Source of the DNA: Prosthecobacter sp.
GTDB taxonomy: Bacteria > Verrucomicrobiota > Verrucomicrobiia > Verrucomicrobiales > Verrucomicrobiaceae
DNA length: 14,633 nucleotides
NCBI GenBank assembly: GCA_025869455.1
Contig: JAOZVT010000275.1
Location: 1-14,633, forward strand
Reading direction: 5' to 3'
Under the pieces are notes generated by a model. The model was not told the origin of the DNA and ran no database searches. It saw only the letters and a list, made by a program, of their open reading frames with translations. Each line of letters begins with the position of its first letter. Position 1 is the first letter of the stretch. A program made the position numbers and the translations under genes. Positions 8,195 through 14,513 of this stretch are shown here, in pieces.

Positions 8195-8710
8195 TTACAA
8201 AGACTCTTTCCACACCGCTGGGTGTAAAAAGGTGGTCAACGCTCCCATTCCTGCCTCGCTACCTGTGACGGTATCCATGATCATGCCGTCTGTGAAGCGC
8301 AGGGCAGGGTAGAGAAAGACTTCGTTAGCGATCTGGAGTTTCGGGATCAAGGCCGCTCCATAGTGCTCCACTTCCCAATTTAGCAGGAGGGGTTCTTCGT
8401 CCGTGAAGCTGTCCATTGGACGATCAATCCAGCCGACAAGGCCGCTGTCATTAAGGAGGTCCCAAATTTCCCCGGTTTCTAAATCCACTCTGACGGCAAA
8501 ACCATGCGTGCGTTTGACACCGTCCCTGATCTCACTTTTGCGGGAGATCAATGCCAGAATGATCTGCTGGCAGGCATTTTGTGAGGGGACAATGTCCACC
8601 TGAAAACCAAAACGTAAGGGATGATCTGGGACGAGAATCTCACCGAAGCTCGCGAGATCGAAGCTGGCGAAAGCCGTTTCTGGACTGACAAGGGGAGCGG
8701 GAGTGTGCAT
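8195..8710 (-). CDS. Conserved-looking hypothetical protein, possibly SPRY-like
   Basis: 171 aa; not recognised. There is no signal peptide or membrane segment, so it is probably cytoplasmic. The sequence alternates short hydrophobic strands and turns, suggesting a beta-sandwich: LRFGFQVDIV (32-41), HGFAVRVDLETGEIWDLLN (69-87), LLLNWEVEHYG (108-118) and LIPKLQIANEVFLYPALRF (121-139). The 'DLETGEIWDL' and 'LYPALRF' pattern recalls SPRY/B30.2 domains, but this is a weak resemblance. Start ATG at 8710 with no Shine-Dalgarno sequence; a consensus TATAAT lies about 56 bp upstream. It is followed on the same strand by hldD, with which it may be co-transcribed. Confidence 0.75.
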   Translation of the reverse strand: MHTPAPLVSPETAFASFDLASFGEILVPDHPLRFGFQVDIVPSQNACQQIILALISRKSEIRDGVKRTHGFAVRVDLETGEIWDLLNDSGLVGWIDRPMDSFTDEEPLLLNWEVEHYGAALIPKLQIANEVFLYPALRFTDGMIMDTVTGSEAGMGALTTFLHPAVWKESL

Positions 8711-8765
8711 GGCAACTTTGGGTAATTGTCAGAATTTTGTCATGGTTTGTCTGAAATATCAAATA

Positions 8766-8771
8766 ATTATA
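8766..8771 (-). promoter_or_regulatory. Candidate -10 element for the 8195-8710 gene
   Basis: On the minus strand this reads TATAAT, a consensus -10, within an AT-rich stretch. Initiation would fall near 8759, giving a leader of about 49 bases. No good -35 hexamer lies 16-18 bp upstream; the surrounding A/T tracts could act as an UP element instead. Confidence 0.35.
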
Positions 8772-8840
8772 GAAAACATTTAAAATACGAATAATATTAA
8801 TATATCCGAATTATTGCTCTGAAAGAGTATCGTTAAAGTC

Positions 8841-8875
8841 GAGGTGTTGCGCCATGCAAAATGCGCAACACTCTC
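8841..8875. repeat. Intergenic hairpin with TTGCGC arms
   Basis: GTGTTGCGC (8844-8852) and GCGCAACAC (8863-8871) form a perfect 9-bp stem with a 10-base loop. Flanking GAG (8841-8843) and CTC (8873-8875) extend it by three pairs across one bulged T. It lies 27 bp beyond the mutT stop codon. No T-run follows on either strand, so it is a poor intrinsic terminator; a protein-binding dyad or a dispersed palindromic repeat fits better. Its arms resemble those of the inverted repeat at 6257-6329. Confidence 0.6.
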
Positions 8876-8901
8876 GTAACCAACTACTTGTGATGCAGGA
8901 C

Positions 8902-9309
8902 TTAGGCCAAGGTGGTTAACCATTTTACCACAGGTTCATCCGCCGGAGCCAAATCAGGTCTCAAAAGTTTTTTTTGAAAAACCCAAATCAGTTCAGTGTG
9001 TTCGTGTGGAAATGGCTCAGGACTGTCTCCTGTAAGCTCACAAAGGAAGGGATGCAGGCGCACAGTGCCCCAAGGATAGTCGTGTAGGACAGGTGGCCCG
9101 GCTTGGAGGATGGTGACGCAGCAGCCGAGCTCTTCTTGTAATTCACGATGCAAGGCTTCTGTGGTTTGTTCCCCTGGATCGACTTTACCGCCTGGGAATT
9201 CCCACAGACCCGCTAGGCGCTTACCTGGGGGGCGTTTGGCCAAAAGATATTCATCTCCGCGCTGGATAATAGCGCAGACGACATCTACAGGCTCAACAGG
9301 GGCAGACAT
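8902..9309 (-). CDS. mutT: MutT-type Nudix hydrolase (probable 8-oxo-dGTP diphosphatase)
   Basis: 135 aa, normal for MutT. The Nudix box is complete at residues 41-63: Gly41, Glu47, then Arg55-Glu56, Glu59-Glu60 and Gly62, matching GX5EX7REUXEEXGU. The preceding AGLWEFPGGK (33-42) is typical of MutT enzymes that hydrolyse oxidised dGTP and so prevent A:T to C:G errors. CTP pyrophosphohydrolase and other (d)NTP-cleaving relatives share this pattern, so exact substrate is inferred. Start ATG at 9309, with no Shine-Dalgarno sequence. It is divergent from the VOC gene with only 17 bp between starts, so its promoter must lie inside the neighbouring reading frame. Confidence 0.9.
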   Translation of the reverse strand: MSAPVEPVDVVCAIIQRGDEYLLAKRPPGKRLAGLWEFPGGKVDPGEQTTEALHRELQEELGCCVTILQAGPPVLHDYPWGTVRLHPFLCELTGDSPEPFPHEHTELIWVFQKKLLRPDLAPADEPVVKWLTTLA

Positions 9310-9326
9310 ATCATTTTAACTGACGG

Positions 9327-9701
9327 ATGGCAGTGTTTGCGCATAGTCCAGACATGCGCCCCCAGAAAGTTAAATTCATGTTGTTAGCGGTGAACATGCG
9401 CCGTGCGATCAAATTTTACACCAGTGTCCTTGGTTTTGAGGAGGTGTTTGTGAGTGAGTTTTGGTCGGAGCTTTCCTTTGGCGATGCGATTCTGGCATTG
9501 CATGGCGGGCACGATGGTTCCAAAAATCCCACGGGGCTGAGCCTGCAATACGAGGATGTGTTTGACGTGGCGGCCCTGATCGAAAAAGCTGGCGGCAAAA
9601 TTCTCGAGGCTCCCAATCAGCGTGAAGGGGAGCCTATTTTATTAGGGCGCTACCGCGATGCCGAGGGCAATGAGGGGTTCATTACCCAATACGTGGGTTG
9701 A
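9327..9701 (+). CDS. VOC-fold (glyoxalase/bleomycin-resistance superfamily) protein
   Basis: 124 aa from the ATG at 9327, or 115 aa from the ATG at 9354 (MRPQKVKFMLL), which starts closer to the first beta strand and would leave more promoter space. Residues 15-40 (VKFMLLAVNMRRAIKFYTSVLGF) give the beta-alpha opening of the vicinal oxygen chelate fold; LSLQYEDVFDVAALIEKAGGKIL (71-93) and the RDAEGNEGFITQY ending complete the second half. The metal-binding His usual in the first strand of glyoxalase I is not present (FMLLAVNM), so it is unlikely to be glyoxalase I; a dioxygenase-like, binding or resistance role remains open. It converges with ppk, the two stop codons being 2 bp apart with no terminator between. 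Confidence 0.85.
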   Translation: MAVFAHSPDMRPQKVKFMLLAVNMRRAIKFYTSVLGFEEVFVSEFWSELSFGDAILALHGGHDGSKNPTGLSLQYEDVFDVAALIEKAGGKILEAPNQREGEPILLGRYRDAEGNEGFITQYVG

Positions 9702-9703
9702 TC

Positions 9704-11851
9704 TCATTCTTTCGGCCTGTGCGGTACCAGCACATCTGGGGCTTGATTGCGCTGGCGGATGCGTTTGGCGGCCTCCTTGGCAAAAATTTCTTGGGAGCGT
9801 AGGGCCTTGGCTTCAGGGATATGTGCTAGGCTCCAGACGCCGTCGGGTTTTAGAATTCGGCCACGGGAGGTATCTGAAAAGTGTGTTTCTAGAATGCCTG
9901 TGAGGCGTTTTTTAGCGTCTTTGTCTTCCACCGGAACGAGTAGTTCGACCCGCTTGGATAGATTTCGATTCATGAAATCTGCGCTGGAGATGAAGATGAC
10001 TGGGCGCCCTCCTTGACGGAAATGGTAAATGCGCGCGTGCTCGAGGTAGCGGTCAATGATGCTGATGACGCTGATGTTCTCACTGAGACCTTTGACACCA
10101 GGGCGCAGGCAGCAAATGCCGCGTACGTTGAGCCTGATTTTAACGCCTGCCTGTGAGGCTTCATAGAGGGCTTCGATCATTTCCCTGTCCTCAAGGGCAT
10201 TCATTTTCAGCATGATCTCGGCTTCTTCTCCTTGCTTTGCGCGCTCAGATTCGCTCCGAATCATGGTCAGCAAGCGCTCGCGCAGCCCAAATGGAGCCAT
10301 GGAGATTCGTTCATAGTGAACAAAGCGGGAACGACCTGTGACGGTATTAAAAAAGGCGCTGGCATCGCTGCCGTAGCTGAGCCTGCATGTTAGGTAACTG
10401 ATGTCAGTGTACAGCTTGGATGTGGCTTCATTGTAATTGCCCGTGCCAAAATGCATGTAGCGGATGAGATGGCCAGCCTCTCTCCGCATGATGAGGCAGA
10501 TTTTGGCATGGGTCTTGAGGCCGCGTACGCCATAGATGATTTGAGCCCCGGCATTCTGGAGTTCTTCGGCACGTTCGAGATTTCGCGCTTCATCAAAACG
10601 GGCTTTTAGCTCCACGAGTACGGTGACATGCTTGCCAGCCTGAGCAGCGCGGATCAGGGCACTGATGATGCGGCTGTTTTTAGCTGTGCGGTAAAGGATC
10701 TGCTTGATAGCGATGACGTCTGGGTCTGCGGCTGCCTCTTCGATGAGGTGGAGGATGGGATCAAAGCTTTCAAAGGGGTGGTGAAGGAGGATGTCTCCGC
10801 GTTTGATCGCGTCAAACATGCTTTCCCCTGGTTCGATTTGTGGGGATGCTTGGCTATCCCAGGGCTCGACTTTGAGGTCTTCATAACCTGAGAGGCCAGC
10901 GATGACAAAGTACGCACGGAGGTCGAGTTCACCTGGGATGGTGTAAACCTGGGCGGTTTTGCCTCCGCAAAGATCGCGAATGGATTTAACGAGGTCACGC
11001 GGAGCGCCGTCCTTAATTTCAATGCGGATGGTGGGGCTTTGCAGACGAGCCTGCAGGATGTCTTCCATCTCACTGGCTAAATCAAAGGAGCTTTCATCAT
11101 CCACCGCGATGTCTGAATTCCGGCTGATGCGAAAGCGGGCGCTGGAGATGACTTTTTCCGAAGGGAAGTAGAGATTCAGGAAGAGACAAAGGAGGTCTTC
11201 CAGATTCAGGTAAGCATGGAGTCCACTTTCCACTTCTGGCACTAGCACATGGCGAGGTAGATTGGAGGGGAGGCTGAAGAGGACAAGGCGCTTCCCCTCA
11301 GTGCTGGATTGCACAGAGCAGAGAAGAGCTATCTGAAGAGCGGGGACAGAGATGCGCGGAGTTTCATCGTCCAGTGCGATGGGAGACAGTACGGGGAAGA
11401 TGTGTTCTTTAAAATAGGCCTCCAGATGAGTGAGCTGGGCTGGGGTCAAATCACCGGGCATGAGGCGGCGGATGCCTTTTTCCCGAAGAAGTGGTAGCAG
11501 CTCTTTATTCAAAATCTCATACTGACGCGCGACGAAGGCGGTGGTTCTTTGCTGGATCTGATCCCACTGCTGAGTGGGGGTCATGCCTGCGTGGTCTTTC
11601 ACACGTCGTCCTTGCTCTCTCAATAGTTGCAAAGCACCTACGCGGACCATGAAGAATTCATCCAGGTTGGATGCGGTGATGGCCAGGAATTTGACGCGTT
11701 CCAGCACGGGTAATTCGGTGCGGGCGGCCTCTGCTAAAACACGCTCGTTGAAAGCCAGCCAACTGAGTTCACGATTGAAGAAGTGTTCATCCGTGAAGCG
11801 GGGAGACTTGGTCAGTTGTTTGGTGTTAAGGGGTGAGGAGGAGGACGTCAT
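9704..11851 (-). CDS. ppk1: Polyphosphate kinase 1
   Basis: 715 aa from the ATG at 11851, close to the roughly 690-aa norm. PPK1 reversibly polymerises ATP gamma-phosphate into polyphosphate at the membrane. The N-terminal NRELSWLAFNERVLAEA (26-42) matches the family start. The phosphate-binding Arg388 (LYRTA) and Arg418 (KARFDE), the phosphorylated His448 (LKTHAK) and the second active-site His605 (LEHARIYHF) are all present, each 13 positions beyond its E. coli counterpart, so the enzyme should be active. The frame is open to 12043, but those 64 extra codons run inside the upstream gene and have no family resemblance. The start lies 26 bp inside the end of the Ppx-like gene, implying translational coupling. 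No terminator is seen after the stop; the VOC gene converges 2 bp away. Confidence 0.96.
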   Translation of the reverse strand: MTSSSSPLNTKQLTKSPRFTDEHFFNRELSWLAFNERVLAEAARTELPVLERVKFLAITASNLDEFFMVRVGALQLLREQGRRVKDHAGMTPTQQWDQIQQRTTAFVARQYEILNKELLPLLREKGIRRLMPGDLTPAQLTHLEAYFKEHIFPVLSPIALDDETPRISVPALQIALLCSVQSSTEGKRLVLFSLPSNLPRHVLVPEVESGLHAYLNLEDLLCLFLNLYFPSEKVISSARFRISRNSDIAVDDESSFDLASEMEDILQARLQSPTIRIEIKDGAPRDLVKSIRDLCGGKTAQVYTIPGELDLRAYFVIAGLSGYEDLKVEPWDSQASPQIEPGESMFDAIKRGDILLHHPFESFDPILHLIEEAAADPDVIAIKQILYRTAKNSRIISALIRAAQAGKHVTVLVELKARFDEARNLERAEELQNAGAQIIYGVRGLKTHAKICLIMRREAGHLIRYMHFGTGNYNEATSKLYTDISYLTCRLSYGSDASAFFNTVTGRSRFVHYERISMAPFGLRERLLTMIRSESERAKQGEEAEIMLKMNALEDREMIEALYEASQAGVKIRLNVRGICCLRPGVKGLSENISVISIIDRYLEHARIYHFRQGGRPVIFISSADFMNRNLSKRVELLVPVEDKDAKKRLTGILETHFSDTSRGRILKPDGVWSLAHIPEAKALRSQEIFAKEAAKRIRQRNQAPDVLVPHRPKE

Positions 11852-13370
11852 AGCCGTAGATTTCACGGAAAAGTTCACACTTGGAGTTGATGGCGATCTG
11901 CTCGACCGTGGTGTCATCCACACCTGGGGTGAGGATGTAGAGGCGGCTGCCTTCGGGGCGGAGCTGGATGGTTTTGATGCGCTGCGCATGGGAGCGGTCC
12001 AGGGCATCTGCAATGCGGAGAAGAGCTGCGAGCTTAAAGACAATCATGCGCTGACTGCGCGAAAGGTCAGAGAAGGTGGGGTGATTCGGCTCTGGATTGT
12101 AGCGGCGGTGATAGCGGGCCAAAAGCGCCACCATCTCACGATCTGCCGTACTGAGACCGAAGATTTCGGTGTGAAGCAGGATGTAGAGGCTGTGTTTGTG
12201 GTGCTCGCGCGGGCTGATGAACATGCCAACTTCATGCAGAACCGCCGCGACGCGTAAAACGAGCTCGTACTTCGGGTCTAGCGCATGTAGATGCTGGAGT
12301 TCACGGAAGAGCTGTTGGGCGAAATGAGCGACATGATCTGCATGGTTACGATCTGTCTTGTAACGCACGCCGATCTCACAGGCTGCCTGAACAACTTCGT
12401 CCTGAAAGTTGGCTGTGTGGGGGCTGGCCGTCATGAGGTCCAGCATGAGCTCACGCTGGAAATCACCTTCAGGAATCCAGAGAGCATCGTCGCCAAAACG
12501 ACGTGCCAAGGCTAGGTTCGTCTGGAGGGCGGGAATAATCCCTTCTCCTCCCGTGTAATGGACGTGGAGCTTGCGCACTAGTTCATCGGGATTCAACTCC
12601 GCCAGTTTTTCGGTGAAGCGTTCCAATTCTGTTTCGGTGATGCGGAAGGCACCTTGTTTGGCGGTGGTCAGTTCTGCGGCGACGCTTTGAATCTCTGCGC
12701 CGATCGCGACATGGTTGTCAATTTTGTAGTCCGAGTAATCTTGAGCCAGGTGATCCACTACCCCACGGATATGTTCCTCTAAATGAGTGAGATGTTGCGA
12801 GGATTCACCATCGGCACCGGCAACAGCTTCGCGGGCACGAAAGATGCCTAACCGATAGTTGCTATACGCGGCGAGACGCCCATCTTTAAAATAGAGGGCG
12901 CGGGTGTTTCCTGGGCCAATATGGGAGATAAAGGTGTGTCCAACTCTTAATTCGGCATTCTTTTTGAGCATGCGCAGGCCGATTTGATAGACCAGACGCG
13001 TCATGTCCCCATCGTCAATTAAGCGTGCGATGAGTCCAGTTGCCACTTGCAGGCGGTTGAGGAAGATTTCGTGGTTGGCCGCTTCTGAGAGTATGTTCGT
13101 GTTATAGAGGCGGATGTTCGCGAGGGGCAGGCCGTACTCGCGTACTGTCAACAGGTAGTCTTTGAGAATGCCTGCGGCCTGCTCCACGGTGGAGCGGGTA
13201 ATGGTGCCCGTGCGGAAGATATCACGGGCGATTGGCAAGGGTTTGTCCAGATGTTCCAGCAGGCTGAAAGTGCCAGAACTGTCGCGGGTGCCCATGATGA
13301 GAGAAAGTGAGGCTGCACCAACATAGATGATGGCGTGTTCAGACGAGGGCGGCGCAGGCTGTTCAGACAT
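11826..13370 (-). CDS. Ppx/GppA-like protein with HD-like C-terminal domain and altered active site
   Basis: 514 aa, nearly the length of E. coli exopolyphosphatase. Ppx/GppA proteins hydrolyse polyphosphate or pppGpp. The C-terminal HD-like domain is well kept: AAVLHEVG (375-382), HHKHSLYILLH (390-400) and ALLARYHRR (415-423). In the actin-like N-terminal half the key motifs are changed: IYVGAAS (15-21) where DxGSNS is usual, DDGDMTRL (119-126) for SGEEEARL, HIGPGNT (150-156) for DIGGGST and GAEIQ (224-228) for GASGT. The overall pattern, such as LSEAANHEIFLNRL (94-107) and RLVYQIG (125-131), still aligns, so the fold is probably intact while hydrolysis is doubtful. It may act as a polyphosphate or nucleotide sensor. 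Start ATG at 13370, with no Shine-Dalgarno sequence; its end overlaps ppk by 26 bp. Confidence 0.85.
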   Translation of the reverse strand: MSEQPAPPSSEHAIIYVGAASLSLIMGTRDSSGTFSLLEHLDKPLPIARDIFRTGTITRSTVEQAAGILKDYLLTVREYGLPLANIRLYNTNILSEAANHEIFLNRLQVATGLIARLIDDGDMTRLVYQIGLRMLKKNAELRVGHTFISHIGPGNTRALYFKDGRLAAYSNYRLGIFRAREAVAGADGESSQHLTHLEEHIRGVVDHLAQDYSDYKIDNHVAIGAEIQSVAAELTTAKQGAFRITETELERFTEKLAELNPDELVRKLHVHYTGGEGIIPALQTNLALARRFGDDALWIPEGDFQRELMLDLMTASPHTANFQDEVVQAACEIGVRYKTDRNHADHVAHFAQQLFRELQHLHALDPKYELVLRVAAVLHEVGMFISPREHHKHSLYILLHTEIFGLSTADREMVALLARYHRRYNPEPNHPTFSDLSRSQRMIVFKLAALLRIADALDRSHAQRIKTIQLRPEGSRLYILTPGVDDTTVEQIAINSKCELFREIYGYDVLLLTP

Positions 13371-13391
13371 GGTTGGCAGAAGGCGAATGAC

Positions 13392-13439
13392 GGGAGGTCA
13401 GTAAGGTGGGGAAAAATCTAGGGTGCCAGGGGGTGGGGG
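13392..13439 (+). other. G-run cluster in the ROK/Ppx-like intergenic gap
   Basis: The plus strand carries GGG (13392-13394), GGGG (13408-13411), GGG (13421-13423), GGGGG (13429-13433) and GGGGG (13435-13439). The last four are joined by loops of 9, 5 and 1 bases, a loose G-quadruplex pattern on the template strand of the minus-strand operon. The transcript copy is C-rich. No hairpin terminator is present in this 81-bp gap, so read-through from the ROK gene into the Ppx-like gene is likely. Confidence 0.3.
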
Positions 13440-13451
13440 AGCATCCTGAGA

Positions 13452-14513
13452 TTATTTGTCGGTACTGGCTCTGAGCCAGGCGACGCTGCCCACGGCAACG
13501 GCATTTCCACCGAGCATGGCGAGAGAGTATTTTACCCCACGGGTAAGGCTGGGCAGGGCGTAGCGATTGACCTCTTCTTTGAGCGTGGTGAGGTAAAGGG
13601 AGGGCATTTCTTCGACCAACCCACCGCCGAGGGTGATGTGATCTGGAGCGAGTAAATTGATGACAGCGGCGATGCCCATGCCCAAGTAGCTCACGCTATT
13701 TCGGAAGATGGTCAGCGCAGCTTCCTCCCCGGTATTGTAAGCAGAAGCGAGAGCTTTGCTGCGGATGTCGCGCAAGTTGCCCCGCGTTTTTTTATCCAGT
13801 TCAGGCAGTTGTCCTCGATAACAAGCAACGCCTGCTTGGGAGGCAATAGCAAGGCGACTGGTTAGATCTTCCAGCATCACGGCTCCTGGTACGCCACTGC
13901 CTAGATGGGTGCCGGGGACATAAATCATGCCAAGTTCCATGGCGGAGACGCTGCGGCCCATAACGAGCTTTCCATCATAAACAAAACCTGAGCCAACACC
14001 TGTGCCGGGAAAGACGCCTAGCAGTGAGCGGGAACCTTTTCCTGCTCCTAATTTGTATTCTCCGAAGGTGCCTGCATCCACGTCATTGAGCACGGAAACT
14101 GGTTTTTTGAAGGCTGTTTTCAGGATGCCCGTTAGCCCCATGTTTTTCCAACCCAGATTGGGGGCGTTGATCAGAATACCTTTCTCTGGATTGACTAGGC
14201 CAGGACAGCCGATGCCAATTCCTTGCAGTCCTTTGGGATCGACACCTGCGGTGGCGATGGCTTCTTGAATGGCTGTGATAATTTTCTTTCGGCCTTTGAT
14301 CTGGCCGTCTGAGCCGTTTGTGGATTTGCGGGCCGTGCCTAAAACATGGTAATCTTTATCCAGAACGCAGGCCAACATCTTGGTGCCACCAAGATCAAAC
14401 CCGATCCAAAATGGGATGGATTTTAGGGCGGAAGCTTTTGGGGCCGCAATTTCCTTTATTTTTTTGCCGGGCTTTTTTTCCGACTTCTTTTTGGGAGTGG
14501 CTTTGGCGGGCAT
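13452..14513 (-). CDS. ROK-family sugar kinase (glucokinase-like) lacking the zinc motif
   Basis: 353 aa from the ATG at 14513. ROK kinases phosphorylate glucose or related sugars. Seen: phosphate-binding DLGGTK (40-45), GIGCPGLVNPEKG (100-112), catalytic Asp144 in LNDVDAGTFGE, GTGVGSGFVYDGKLV (170-184) and LGGGLVEE (295-302). The usual zinc site (GH followed by CxCGxxGCxE) is replaced by ELGMIYVPGTHLGSGVPG (193-210), with no Cys at the expected positions. Residues 1-33 form a lysine-rich tail with 11 Lys, absent from ordinary glucokinases. The frame is open to a TTG at 14564, but the ATG is preferred. It lies 81 bp upstream of the Ppx-like gene on the same strand; together with ppk1 this suggests a polyphosphate-linked kinase, a hypothesis only. 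Confidence 0.88.
   Translation of the reverse strand: MPAKATPKKKSEKKPGKKIKEIAAPKASALKSIPFWIGFDLGGTKMLACVLDKDYHVLGTARKSTNGSDGQIKGRKKIITAIQEAIATAGVDPKGLQGIGIGCPGLVNPEKGILINAPNLGWKNMGLTGILKTAFKKPVSVLNDVDAGTFGEYKLGAGKGSRSLLGVFPGTGVGSGFVYDGKLVMGRSVSAMELGMIYVPGTHLGSGVPGAVMLEDLTSRLAIASQAGVACYRGQLPELDKKTRGNLRDIRSKALASAYNTGEEAALTIFRNSVSYLGMGIAAVINLLAPDHITLGGGLVEEMPSLYLTTLKEEVNRYALPSLTRGVKYSLAMLGGNAVAVGSVAWLRASTDK

Noticed and set aside
41..8742. Shared 12-base string TTGTCAGAATTT near 40 and 8727
   Set aside because: A 12-base match is expected by chance several times in a window this size, and it sits in unlike positions relative to genes.
11852..12043. 64-codon N-terminal extension of ppk1
   Set aside because: It runs inside the Ppx-like gene, is Ser/Pro-rich shadow sequence, and has no counterpart in PPK1 proteins.
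11574..12257. 227-codon plus-strand open frame
   Set aside because: Antisense to the ppk1 and Ppx-like genes, whose products are clearly recognisable.
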